A stretch of DNA of 64,000 bases. Source: CAIQJJ01 sp049325275 (lineage in GTDB: Bacteria > Chloroflexota > Anaerolineae > Anaerolineales > UBA4823). The stretch is taken from assembly GCA_049325275.1 (NCBI GenBank), contig JBMOLU010000084.1, forward strand, positions 124,001 through 188,000. Direction: 5' to 3'. Positions 9,017 through 16,906 of this stretch are shown here, piece by piece. The notes under the pieces were generated by a model. It made no database searches and had not been told where the DNA came from. It saw only the letters and a program-made list of their open reading frames with translations. The position numbers were made by a program, and so were the translations under genes. Positions within the stretch are counted from its first letter, which is position 1. Each line of letters begins with the position of its first letter.

Positions 9017-9394
9017 CTATTCTGTCAGATCAACCGGGTGCACACCGATTTTCTCCAACGCCAGAACAAAATCGTCATACATGACGGATTTCTGTAAAAA
9101 TCCTGCAAACCGGCTATCCTGGCCGCAGGCGATGTCGTCATAGCAAGAATAAGCAACGACGGGGATTTTGCTAACGGCGGCGTCTTCCTGCAGGCGCTTC
9201 AAGCATTGGCGCCATGCGGTTTCGGGCGGCTCCACTTCAAGCACGATCAGGCTCGGCTCGAACTCTCTGGCAAGGCCGATCAACCTTTCTTCGTGCCCGC
9301 AACTGACAACATGAAACCCGCTTGCCTCGGCATAACGTTGGAGCAGGTAAACGATGTTGGCGTCTGTAGCGGCAATGAGAATAGTCTGGGGCAT
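9017..9394 (-). CDS. Degenerate receiver-domain protein (pseudo-receiver)
   Basis: A 125-residue single-domain protein with a CheY-like fold pattern. It has a strand at ILIAATDAN (one acidic residue, D11), a third strand LIVLEVEPP in which the phospho-acceptor Asp is replaced by Glu53, a fourth strand VVAYS, and the conserved Lys in FLQKS. Glu at the acceptor position commonly mimics phosphorylation, so the protein may be constitutively 'on' or phosphorylation-independent. It has no output domain. It is the first gene of uptake operon 1, 22 bases before OppF, and lies next to the hybrid sensor kinase. A docking or adaptor role with that kinase is my inference. Start ATG 9394 has only a weak ribosome site. 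Confidence 0.75.
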   Translation of the reverse strand: MPQTILIAATDANIVYLLQRYAEASGFHVVSCGHEERLIGLAREFEPSLIVLEVEPPETAWRQCLKRLQEDAAVSKIPVVAYSCYDDIACGQDSRFAGFLQKSVMYDDFVLALEKIGVHPVDLTE

Positions 9395-9543
9395 GAGAGA
9401 GTTCCAGAAGTTACAGGCAAAAGGAGACGGCGTTCAATCACCTTCGGGTGGCAAAAAGGTGATACCCGGCTTCTGTATCGTACGCCAATTGCGCCGACAA
9501 ATCTTGAACGTTTAGGACAGGTCCTTGTACAATTGGGACAAAC

Positions 9544-9555
9544 GTTAGCGCTAAC
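9544..9555. promoter_or_regulatory. LacI-family-like operator palindrome GTTAGCGCTAAC
   Basis: A perfect 12-bp palindrome with the central CG and TTAGCGCTAA core common to LacI-family operators sits about 150 bases upstream of the first gene of uptake operon 1, in the 206-base gap after the hybrid sensor gene. Perfect 12-mers are not rare in 64 kb, so the call relies on position and on the match to known operator style. No LacI-type DNA-binding protein is encoded in the window. Confidence 0.45.
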
Positions 9556-9600
9556 TTTTTGTCTAAATAGCAAATTCCCCCAAGCCTAACGGCAGCGGGC

Positions 9601-12600
9601 CTATGGGCGCAGTTTCTTTTTGTATTCGCTCGGCGAAATGCCAACTTCGCGGCGGAACATGCGCGTAAAATAGCTACTTTCTGAAAACCCCACCCGACCC
9701 ATCACTTCGGTCACCGTCCGGCTACCCTCATCGAGCAGCAGCTTGGCCTGTTGGATGCGGTAGCGGTTCAGATATGTCAACGGCGCCAAACCCGTTTCTT
9801 GCAAAAAGCAGCGATTCAGGTGCCGCTCGCTAACGCCGGCGTAGTCGGCCAACTCCTGCCGGCTGACGTCGCGGGTGTAATTCTCGTGGAGATAAGCCAT
9901 CGCCTTGCGTACCAGGCGTTGCACGTCGCTGCCAAGGCCTTTATGACGCGCCAGAGCATGTTCGATATGCACCAGCGTCTCGCTGGCCGTGAAGACGCCC
10001 TTCGAAAGCACAGAGACCACCGCGCAGTTTAGCTGTTCCATTTCACGCTGGCTGAGTCGCTGCGCCGTTAGGATAATTACGGGGATACCTTGCAAGCGCC
10101 GATCTTGCTGCATCGCCTGAAGAACGCCCATACCATCCAGCTCAGGCATCATTAAATCCAGCAGGACCAGCACGGGCGGCGTCGACTGCATGATCTTGAG
10201 CGCTTCTCGCCCGTTCTGGGCGCACAGCACCTGGCAAGCCGGCAGGCGTTCCGTAACCAGGCGGGCGTGAAAGGAAAGGATTTCGGGATCGTCATCGACA
10301 ATTAAGACCTTGCGTTGATCGCCGCATTCATCCGGTGAGGAAATGTAACGCCGCAAGGCATGCGCCAGGCTCGCCGCAGCGACCGGCTTGGCCAGATAGT
10401 CGAGCGCCAGCATGGAACCCTGATCCTGCTCCTGCAAAAGTGAGTAAAAGATCATCGGAATATCTTGTGTGGCAGGGTCTTTCTTAAGCAGGTCCATAAC
10501 CCACCAGCCCTGTTCGCTCACCGGAAAGTCCAGCACCAGCGCGCCCGGAGGACTGACCAAGAGCGCTTCCAACCAGCCTGCATTTTGCGCGACGTTCGTC
10601 ACCCCCACTTCAAAACCCTGCCGTTCCAAGTGCTGTTGCAAAGCAAGGCTGGATTCCGGTTGTTCGGTGAGAATGAGCACCGTCCGCGCGAGTTGCTGCA
10701 CGCCAGGAGAAACCGATAACGGCAAAACCGGCAGTGAAAAGTAAAAGGTCGAACCGCTGTTTTCTTCCCCGGAAGAACGCACCCCGATGACGCCACCGTG
10801 CAGTTCGACGAGCTGGCGGCATATCGCCAGGCCAATACCCAAACCGCCATACCCGCGCCCCACCGTACGCGCCGATTGGCGGAATTCATCAAAAATGATG
10901 GCCTGCTCTGCCGGTGGGACGCTCAGGCCCGTATCCGTCACGGCAACGGTAACCATGCCGTCCGCCTCCTGCGCCGTCAGCGTGATCGCACCCTGCGCCG
11001 TGAACTTGACCGCATTACTGACCAGGTTGAGGATCACCTGTTGTAAACGCGAAGCATCGGCCATCAGCAAAGGGGGCGGGGCCGGAAAGCTGATCTGCCA
11101 CGCCAGGCCCTTGCTGCGAGCCATTTGCTCGCAAACCAACTCGATGGGGCTGAGTATATTTGCCAGGCTGACGGGTTTCTTCACCAGGTTGAGCTGGCCC
11201 AACTGGCTTTGCGCCAGATCGAGCACGTCGCGCACCAGGCTGCCCAACTGTTGCGCGCTGGCATGAATACGGGTCAAGTCCTGGCGATACGCCTCCGGCA
11301 GCGGGGGGCGGTTGCCAATCTCCTCGCGCAGCATCATTTCGCTGAGTCCTACCAACAACACCATCGGGGTTAGCAGTTCGTGGCTGACCATCGAGAGGAA
11401 CCGGCTTTTGAGCGCGTTGGCATTTTCGGCCATTTCCTGGCTCTGGCGGGCCTGTTGGTAAAGCTTCACGTTCTGCTCGATCAGCAGCACGTTCTTAATG
11501 GCGCTGCTGATCTGTTCCCGCAGCACCTGGTGGCCGGAGGCATCCACGGCACTGGAATCCACCAGCAAAAAGCCAAGCTGCTCGGCGCCAAAGTAAAGAG
11601 GGTGAACCATCATGCTCAATGCTTCCGACGCGTCGAGCCATTCCGGCGGCACGAGTTGGGTTGCGGGGGAAAAAACCTGCCCCTCGAGGACAGGTTGCCG
11701 GCCATTTTTATCGAACGCCAGCACCAGATGCACGCCGTCCAGCGGATGGGCCGAGTCCACATAAAGCGCCAGATAGCCGTACGCGATGCCCAACTTGGGC
11801 AGGTTGTTGACGAGGATATTGACCAGATCGTCCAGCGTCTCGGTGGCCGAAATGGCCTGGCGCAAACGGTGCAAATCGTTGAGTTGGCGGCTGCGCAGCC
11901 ACTCCTGGTAGGCCTTCAGGCGCGTGGTGATCTCGCCGACCATCACCCGGCCTTGGTGAAGCAGGCGTTCGGCGCGCTCCATGCGCGCCGGGTGCGCCTG
12001 CTCGAGCGGGATCACCCAGCGCCGCAGCTCGGTCAAGATGGTTTGCCACTCGCGCAGTTCCACACGGGCGGCGGCCGAAGACTGCAAAAGCTCCAGCAGC
12101 GCTGCCAGAAATGGCACATCCGACTGCCCATCAAGACTGGCTTGCAGCGTATCGAAGAGCCGTTCGGGCCAGATCGGGATATCGATCTCGGCCGTCACGG
12201 CACGCTGCAACTGTGCGATGACGTGAGAACGCAACTCGGCTGCCGTCGCCCGCCCGGCCGGCAAAGAAATCACCGGCAGCGCTTCACCCGCCTGAACGAT
12301 GTAAGGGTCCTGGCAGCCGCAGGACTGGCGAATCTTGACGCAGGTGGTCAACGTGAGCAAACCGGCCACTTCTTCGCCGTTGATTTGGGCCAGCAGCATA
12401 CGCACAGCCTGGCGGCCGCGTTCCCGCATGCGGTTGGGAACCGTGGTCAGGGGCGGCGTGCAAATGCGGGCCTGGGGCGTGTTGTCAAAACCGATCAGGG
12501 ACACATCCTGCGGCAGGCGAAAACCCTTTTTCTGTAAATAAGACATGGCGCCGTAGGCCAGGAGGTCACTCACTGCGACAACACCATCGAAAGTTACCTT

Positions 12601-13194
12601 GCGTTCCTCGACGAGAAAGCGCATGGCCTGCGTGGCGTCCTGTTCGAGCCAGCGGCAGGGCGGTGAAACCAGATCGGGGTTGGCATCCAGGTTGTATTCG
12701 GCAACAATGTCGGTATAGGCCCGCAGGCGTTCCTGTGCGTCACGGTGCTGCACCGGGCCGCGCAGAAAAACGATCTGCTTGCGGCCGTGCACGTTGACGA
12801 GGTGCAAAATCGCTTCGCGCATCGCCTGGTAACTTTGCAAAATGATCGATGGGATATTCGCCAGCGGGACGCCGACGCTCACCACCGGCAGCGGAGAAAA
12901 GCCGCGGCAAAACTCATCAATCCCCGCTTCACCGATAAAAGCCATCAACGACGACGTCCAAACGATCAGGCCATCGAGCTGCTGCCGATCGACCAGCTCG
13001 TACACCTGGCTGGCCTGGCGGTAAAAAGGCTGTGGGGGACGCAGTTCTCCCCCGGCAAAGGTCACCAACCGTGCGCCGGTCGCCTGTGCCTGCTCGAGAA
13101 TCCCCGACCAAAGCAAGAGTCCATTTCCCTCGGCAATATTCGGGGTTAGAAAGCCAATGGTAAGGGGCCTTTTTGGAAAAGGTGTCTTCGCCAT
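9601..13194 (-). CDS. Hybrid sensor: LacI-type sugar-binding domain, GAF, histidine kinase, two receivers, AraC DNA-binding domain
   Basis: A 1197-residue all-in-one signalling protein. Residues 12-290 are a periplasmic-binding-protein-like LacI/PBP1 sensor without a LacI helix-turn-helix or signal peptide, ending with the RQSCGC motif. A coiled linker and GAF-like domain (about 450-575) follow. HisKA has SHELLTP (phospho-acceptor His605). HATPase has NLVSNAVKF and GYGGLGIGLA, but the N2 box is DTGLSVP rather than DTGIGI. Receiver 1 has Asp889; receiver 2 has Asp1013 in LLDLMMPELD. An AraC-type double helix-turn-helix covers about 1090-1190. Start ATG 13194 is preferred: an upstream in-frame extension would run through a terminator hairpin. 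No membrane segment is seen, so it senses a cytoplasmic ligand. It likely controls uptake operon 1 immediately downstream. Confidence 0.9.
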   Translation of the reverse strand: MAKTPFPKRPLTIGFLTPNIAEGNGLLLWSGILEQAQATGARLVTFAGGELRPPQPFYRQASQVYELVDRQQLDGLIVWTSSLMAFIGEAGIDEFCRGFSPLPVVSVGVPLANIPSIILQSYQAMREAILHLVNVHGRKQIVFLRGPVQHRDAQERLRAYTDIVAEYNLDANPDLVSPPCRWLEQDATQAMRFLVEERKVTFDGVVAVSDLLAYGAMSYLQKKGFRLPQDVSLIGFDNTPQARICTPPLTTVPNRMRERGRQAVRMLLAQINGEEVAGLLTLTTCVKIRQSCGCQDPYIVQAGEALPVISLPAGRATAAELRSHVIAQLQRAVTAEIDIPIWPERLFDTLQASLDGQSDVPFLAALLELLQSSAAARVELREWQTILTELRRWVIPLEQAHPARMERAERLLHQGRVMVGEITTRLKAYQEWLRSRQLNDLHRLRQAISATETLDDLVNILVNNLPKLGIAYGYLALYVDSAHPLDGVHLVLAFDKNGRQPVLEGQVFSPATQLVPPEWLDASEALSMMVHPLYFGAEQLGFLLVDSSAVDASGHQVLREQISSAIKNVLLIEQNVKLYQQARQSQEMAENANALKSRFLSMVSHELLTPMVLLVGLSEMMLREEIGNRPPLPEAYRQDLTRIHASAQQLGSLVRDVLDLAQSQLGQLNLVKKPVSLANILSPIELVCEQMARSKGLAWQISFPAPPPLLMADASRLQQVILNLVSNAVKFTAQGAITLTAQEADGMVTVAVTDTGLSVPPAEQAIIFDEFRQSARTVGRGYGGLGIGLAICRQLVELHGGVIGVRSSGEENSGSTFYFSLPVLPLSVSPGVQQLARTVLILTEQPESSLALQQHLERQGFEVGVTNVAQNAGWLEALLVSPPGALVLDFPVSEQGWWVMDLLKKDPATQDIPMIFYSLLQEQDQGSMLALDYLAKPVAAASLAHALRRYISSPDECGDQRKVLIVDDDPEILSFHARLVTERLPACQVLCAQNGREALKIMQSTPPVLVLLDLMMPELDGMGVLQAMQQDRRLQGIPVIILTAQRLSQREMEQLNCAVVSVLSKGVFTASETLVHIEHALARHKGLGSDVQRLVRKAMAYLHENYTRDVSRQELADYAGVSERHLNRCFLQETGLAPLTYLNRYRIQQAKLLLDEGSRTVTEVMGRVGFSESSYFTRMFRREVGISPSEYKKKLRP

Positions 13195-13247
13195 ATCAAA
13201 CCTGGTTATTCGATGAGGAACGGATTTAAGTATACCAGGATGCTGCT

Positions 13248-13283
13248 CGAAACAAAAAGGCGGATGGAGAGCATCCATCCGCC
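13248..13283 (-). terminator. Intrinsic terminator in the leader of the hybrid sensor gene
   Basis: GGCGGATGG (13259-13267) pairs perfectly with CCATCCGCC (13275-13283), loop of seven bases. Read on the minus strand the stem is followed by TTTTTGTTT, a convincing U-tract. It lies 54-90 bases upstream of the hybrid sensor start and downstream of a possible leader, so it could act as an attenuator. Confidence 0.75.
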
Positions 13284-13620
13284 GGTAAACGATAGAGGAA
13301 AGAGCGGGGGAAACCAACTTGCGTCGTGGGGGACGTCTGAGAAAGACCAGGGGTCTTCGAACAGAAAAGGGTTATCCGGTCTTTCCTCCTGGGTATAAAT
13401 TGTCCATGCTGCTCGACGACACCTCCTTCCAGAACGGCTCTTGTTACCGGTAAAGCCTGTGTTCTGAATTGATCTTACATGAAAAACCTTGGTAGAACAT
13501 TAAAAAAGGCCCATCAAATTTGTAAATCGGCCAACGAAAGTCACGGACAGAAGCAAACTTGTAAGAAGCGCAGACGAGCGGCAGACGATATGCTACAATA
13601 CATTCCGTTCGTTGCTGATG
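13284..13620. other. Intergenic region between divergent hybrid sensor and helicase genes
   Basis: No gene of normal length is seen. On the minus strand there is an AAGGAGG site (about 13430) with a short frame MDNLYPGGKTG starting near 13410. There is also a small hairpin AAGACC/GGTCTT (13343-13357) and the palindrome TTACCGGTAA (13444-13453), which resembles a GntR/LacI-type operator. Together with the terminator at 13248-13283 this looks like a regulated leader for the hybrid sensor gene, but translation of the mini-ORF is unproven. Confidence 0.4.
13591..13599 (+). promoter_or_regulatory. Extended -10 promoter for the DEAD-box helicase
   Basis: TGCTACAAT has a TG extension and a near-consensus -10 (TACAAT at 13594-13599). 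No good -35 is present, as expected for extended -10 promoters. Transcription would begin near 13606, giving an untranslated leader of about 160 bases. Confidence 0.5.
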
Positions 13621-13637
13621 CAAGTCAATGCGGCTCT

Positions 13638-13750
13638 CCCGTTTTCAACGGGATGGATACCCAGATTTGGGGTGTGATTGGGTGCTTCGCACCCAATCAC
13701 ATCCCAAATCTGGGACATTTACCGCCAAGGGCGGTCCCGCTTCATGCGGG
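13638..13750 (+). promoter_or_regulatory. Four consecutive hairpins in the helicase 5' leader
   Basis: In order: CCCGTT/AACGGG (13638-13652, loop TTC); a 26-bp near-perfect stem (arms 13660-13685 and 13689-13714, one G-T/U wobble, loop TTC); ACCGCC/GGCGGT (13721-13735, loop AAG); and CCCGC/GCGGG (13736-13750). They end 15 bases before the helicase ATG, next to its ribosome site. The last hairpin plus CTAGGGAAA resembles the 3' part of the dispersed repeats at 16.4, 16.95 and 53.8 kb. It could be a cis-acting RNA switch, a target of helicase autoregulation, or an inserted repeat. Confidence 0.7.
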
Positions 13751-13765
13751 CTAGGGAAATGCGAT

Positions 13766-15268
13766 ATGGAAGAAAACACACAAAGTAAAAACACCGAGGG
13801 CGCCGAAACGGCCGCTTTCCCAGAATATCCGCAGGCCACCCTGGCCGATTTACCTGAAAACCTGCGCAAAGGTGCCGAAGCCGCCGGCTGGCCCGAGCTG
13901 ATGCCCGTGCAGGCAAAAGCTCTGCCGTACCTTTTCGCGCAAAAAGACATGATGATCCAATCCCGTACGGGCAGCGGCAAGACCGGCGCATACCTGTTGC
14001 CGATCCTGGAGTTGCTCAACCCGCTGCAACGCAACGTGCAGGCGCTCGTATTGGTCCCGACGCGCGAACTGGCGCTGCAAGTGGCCGCCGAGGCAGAAGT
14101 GCTGGGCCGCTACACCGACGTACGCAGCGTGGCCGTTTATGGCGGCGTGGGCTACGGCGAACAGTTGGAAGCCTTCAAGGCCGGGGCGCACCTGGTCATC
14201 GGTACGCCGGGGCGCGTGCTCGATCATTTGCTGCGCCGGTCCATGACTCTGGATCATCTGAAATTTCTCGTTTTCGACGAAGCCGATCGGATGCTCTCGA
14301 TGGGTTTTTACCCGGACATGTGCCGGGTGCAGTCCTATCTGCCGGGCGGCGCGCTCAGCCGCAGCGAAGGAAAAGCGCAGGCTATCAGCAGCTATATGTT
14401 CTCGGCCACTTTTCCGCCGCAAGTCATGCGGCTGGCCGGGCAGTTTTTACACCAGCCCGGCTTTCTCAACCTGAGCAGCGATCACATCCACGTCACCGAG
14501 GTGGCCCACAATTACATCGTGGTACCGGGGATGGACAAAGATCGCAGCCTGGTGCGCATCATCGAAGTGGAAAATCCGGCGTCGGCACTGATCTTCTGCA
14601 ACACCAAAGTGCGCGTCGAATACGTCGCCGTGGTCTTGCAACGCTTCGGATACGATGCCGACCAGCTTTCGTCCGACCTGTCTCAAGTGGCGCGTGAAGG
14701 GGTGCTCGGGCGCGTGCGCCAGGGGAAACTGCGTTTTTTGGTGGCGACGGATGTCGCTGCGCGCGGCATCGACCTGCCGGAGCTTTCGCACGTGATCCAG
14801 TACGAGCCGCCTGAAGACCCGGAGGCTTACATCCACCGCGCCGGGCGCACGGGGCGGGCTGGCGCCGGCGGCACGGCCATTTCGCTGGTCACCTCGGCAG
14901 AGCGGCGCAAGCTGCTGCAAATCGGCCAGCAGTTCGGCATCGCGCTACAAGAGTGCCCCTTGCCGGGCGACGAAGACGTAGAACGCGTGGTCGCCGAACG
15001 GATCATCACGTTGCTGGAAGCACGCCTGCGCAGCCGAGACAGGCTGCAAGCCGAACGCATGCAGCGCTTTCTCCCCCTGGCACATCGACTGGCTGAAAGC
15101 GACGAAGGCAACGGCCTGCTGGCGATGCTGCTGGACGACTTCTACCAGGAAACCTTCCACGCCCCGCTCTTCAGCCCGCCCGCCGACACACCGCGTGCGG
15201 CCGCACAGGCAAAGTCATCCCGCCCGCCACGGCGCAAGGGCGGGCGCAGCCGCGGACGAAGCAGGTAA
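13766..15268 (+). CDS. DEAD-box ATP-dependent RNA helicase
   Basis: Start ATG 13766 (MEENTQSKN) gives 500 residues; an earlier in-frame ATG would translate the hairpin leader. Motifs in order: Walker A SRTGSGKT (66-73), PTRELALQ, TPGRVLDHLL, DEAD in VFDEADRML, SAT in MFSATFPP, then the second RecA domain with FCNTKVRVEY, ATDVAARGIDLPELSHVI and HRAGRTGRAG. The C-terminus is basic and Arg/Gly-rich (RKGGRSRGRSR), suited to RNA binding. The roles known for this family are ribosome assembly, mRNA turnover and cold adaptation. AGGG lies nine bases before the start. Confidence 0.95.
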   Translation: MEENTQSKNTEGAETAAFPEYPQATLADLPENLRKGAEAAGWPELMPVQAKALPYLFAQKDMMIQSRTGSGKTGAYLLPILELLNPLQRNVQALVLVPTRELALQVAAEAEVLGRYTDVRSVAVYGGVGYGEQLEAFKAGAHLVIGTPGRVLDHLLRRSMTLDHLKFLVFDEADRMLSMGFYPDMCRVQSYLPGGALSRSEGKAQAISSYMFSATFPPQVMRLAGQFLHQPGFLNLSSDHIHVTEVAHNYIVVPGMDKDRSLVRIIEVENPASALIFCNTKVRVEYVAVVLQRFGYDADQLSSDLSQVAREGVLGRVRQGKLRFLVATDVAARGIDLPELSHVIQYEPPEDPEAYIHRAGRTGRAGAGGTAISLVTSAERRKLLQIGQQFGIALQECPLPGDEDVERVVAERIITLLEARLRSRDRLQAERMQRFLPLAHRLAESDEGNGLLAMLLDDFYQETFHAPLFSPPADTPRAAAQAKSSRPPRRKGGRSRGRSR

Positions 15269-15329
15269 CCGGCGAAAACGGGCGGCTGCCAGGGGGAAAG
15301 GCAACAAGGCCTGGGGGAAATCACGCGGC

Positions 15330-15373
15330 AAAGTGTGAACAAAGTGTGAACAAACTGCGAACACGCTGCGAAC
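15330..15373. repeat. Four contiguous 11-bp direct repeats upstream of a -10 box
   Basis: AAAGTGTGAAC occurs twice exactly (15330-15340, 15341-15351), followed by AAACTGCGAAC (15352-15362) and ACGCTGCGAAC (15363-15373). The period of 11 bp puts the sites on one face of the helix. They end 11 bases before the TATAAT at 15385, in the place of an activator or repressor array. Confidence 0.8.
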
Positions 15374-15384
15374 ATGCACCCGCG

Positions 15385-15390
15385 TATAAT
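15385..15390 (+). promoter_or_regulatory. Consensus -10 box (TATAAT) for the WXG-like gene
   Basis: A perfect TATAAT lies 36 bases before the start codon. The -35 position has no TTGACA-like sequence and is instead occupied by the fourth 11-bp direct repeat, suggesting activator-dependent transcription. Confidence 0.6.
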
Positions 15391-15426
15391 GACATCACCA
15401 AAACATCGTCACCCAGGAGGACAATC

Positions 15427-16374
15427 ATGTGTGAATCCTTACGCATCCTACCCACAGGCGTACACACCAACGCCGACAGGCTCGCAGCCCTAAACGAACA
15501 AGCCCGCCAGATGCAAGACACCCTGGCGCACGCCTGGAGCCGCCTGGACTCAGGGTGGGAAGACTATGCCGAGAGCGGCATCCAGGGCTGCTACCACGAA
15601 ACCATGTGCGAAATCAAGCGCACGATCGCCATGCTCGAACAAATGACTCAAGCCTTGAAACAGTCAGCCGACGGTCTCGAAGCGGCGGACAAAAAGCTCG
15701 TGGCATCGTTCGGTACCCTGACAGTTGAGCAGGTTGGCGGCAGCAGCGGCAAGCCGCCGCAATACGAAGGTCCGGTAAAACTGCCGTACTTTACGACATG
15801 GCCCCCCGAAAGTTGGCCTGATGTTGATACGCCGGATATCTTCGGACCCTACGATCCTGTTGACCAAACTCCCCAAAATTTCGTTGTATCACCTGAACAG
15901 CGAGATGAATTCGTTGAAGGCGCCAGGAAGGCAAGAGACAGCATAGGTATTCTAAGAAAGTGGATGCAGACCTTGATCATATTGGGAGATGGTACTTCCA
16001 GTGTTCTGATAGGCCTGCTCGCATTTCTGTACCCCCCACTCGCTTTACTGATACCAGAAGCAGCCGCTGCCGGTTACGCACTTGGAGAACTATTAATCCT
16101 GGATCAGTATGATTTAGATATGCAGAACCTGGATGATATGCAAAACGACATTCATAGTTTTCCTAACGACTGTAACGTGACTGTTTCGATAGATTATGAA
16201 ACAGTGAAGCTTGAGCTGCCAGGCTTTACCATGCCAGTTGAACTTACCTTGCAGGTGATAACGATGAGCGGCGATAATGGGATGTCCTATGAATATCGTT
16301 CTTCTTTTTGTCCATCCAACCAAAGACTTGTCGAGAACTATCTATCCAGTCTGATAACAGGAAGCAACCCCTGA
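15427..16374 (+). CDS. Unrecognised protein with WXG-like helical N-terminus and a hydrophobic segment
   Basis: A 315-residue protein with an excellent ribosome site (AGGAGG, six bases before ATG 15427). Residues 1-100 are a two-helix region with LAHAWSRLDSGWEDYAESGIQG followed by MCEIKRTIAMLEQMTQALK, a pattern like WXG100/LXG-type domains of type VII secretion substrates, though no strict WxG is present. A Pro-rich linker follows (120-160). A hydrophobic block of about 45 residues (near 190-235, WMQTLIILGD... to ALGELLIL) and a beta-rich C-terminus of about 80 residues close the protein. Base composition is more AT-rich than its neighbours, suggesting acquisition. The downstream small membrane protein could be a partner or immunity factor (inference). 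Function unknown. Confidence 0.7.
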   Translation: MCESLRILPTGVHTNADRLAALNEQARQMQDTLAHAWSRLDSGWEDYAESGIQGCYHETMCEIKRTIAMLEQMTQALKQSADGLEAADKKLVASFGTLTVEQVGGSSGKPPQYEGPVKLPYFTTWPPESWPDVDTPDIFGPYDPVDQTPQNFVVSPEQRDEFVEGARKARDSIGILRKWMQTLIILGDGTSSVLIGLLAFLYPPLALLIPEAAAAGYALGELLILDQYDLDMQNLDDMQNDIHSFPNDCNVTVSIDYETVKLELPGFTMPVELTLQVITMSGDNGMSYEYRSSFCPSNQRLVENYLSSLITGSNP

Positions 16375-16392
16375 TTGCAGACGGACGTTAAT

Positions 16393-16485
16393 GCCTAACC
16401 CATACGCTTTGTGCAGAAAAAGCACCGCGCACAAGTGCGCAAGTCAAGAGCGGGGTTAGGGCCGTGCCGCTTGATGCGGGTTAGG
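16393..16485 (+). repeat. Dispersed palindromic repeat, attC-like copy B
   Basis: GCCTAAC begins at 16393. CCTAACCC (16394-16401) pairs with GGGTTAGG (16453-16460), and CGCT (16405-16408) with AGCG (16449-16452). Inside are GTGC/GCAC and GCGCAC/GTGCGC (16427-16440). A tail CCGTGCCGCTTGATGCGG follows. About 70 of 77 bases match the minus-strand copy at 53828-53905. It lies 18 bases after a stop codon, as an attC site lies after its cassette gene, but the interior folds as two small hairpins rather than one. Confidence 0.7.
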
Positions 16486-16495
16486 AAAAGCAAGT

Positions 16496-16897
16496 ATGAA
16501 ACTCTATCTCTCCTTGCGTCCAGTGTCAGAGTTCAGAAATCTGCCTGAAAGTGAATACCGGCGCAAATTCCTGTTTTACGCTCGTAAGGCTCTGACCCAT
16601 CGAATATTTTGGCTTGGCTTTATCATAAACTGCTTTTTCGCTCTTGTAAGTACGATATTAGGAAGGGCGATTTCCCCTCTCTTTCCTAATACGGGGGAAA
16701 AGTTGGCCAGTCAAATCGTCTTATGGATCTCAATTTGGCCAATCGGGATGTTTATCAACTACATTGGTCTATGCACGGCGGCCGCACAGATTGCCCGCGA
16801 CGAAAACGAAGCGTCTGCCGGAAGACAAGATCCGATCGGCGCGCATAATGCTGTAGCTGCCACGAAAACTGACACACCAGCAGGTGAAATAGAATAG
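16496..16897 (+). CDS. Small membrane protein of unknown function
   Basis: A 133-residue protein (MKLYLSLRPVSEF...) with a basic cytoplasmic N-terminus of about 35 residues. Two membrane helices follow (about 36-58, HRIFWLGFIINCFFALV, and 72-95, IVLWISIWPIGMFINYIGL), then a polar C-terminal tail. A GTTAGGAAAAG stretch just before the ATG may serve as ribosome site. Like the gene before it, it is AT-richer than the chromosome and is bounded on both sides by copies of the same palindromic repeat, so gene plus repeat forms a cassette-like unit of about 500 bases. I recognise no family. A role as immunity or export partner of the WXG-like protein is speculative. Confidence 0.65.
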   Translation: MKLYLSLRPVSEFRNLPESEYRRKFLFYARKALTHRIFWLGFIINCFFALVSTILGRAISPLFPNTGEKLASQIVLWISIWPIGMFINYIGLCTAAAQIARDENEASAGRQDPIGAHNAVAATKTDTPAGEIE

Positions 16898-16906
16898 CGC
16901 TTTCAT

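Noticed and set aside
9523..9537. TGTACAATTG shared with 61819-61828 upstream of uptake operon 2
   Set aside because: A 10-base match between two promoter regions of several hundred bases is expected by chance about one time in three; distances to the genes differ.
13395..13445. Short peptide MDNLYPGGKTG as a RiPP precursor
   Set aside because: The distance from the ribosome site is long for the ATG, and no maturation genes adjoin; kept only as part of the leader description.
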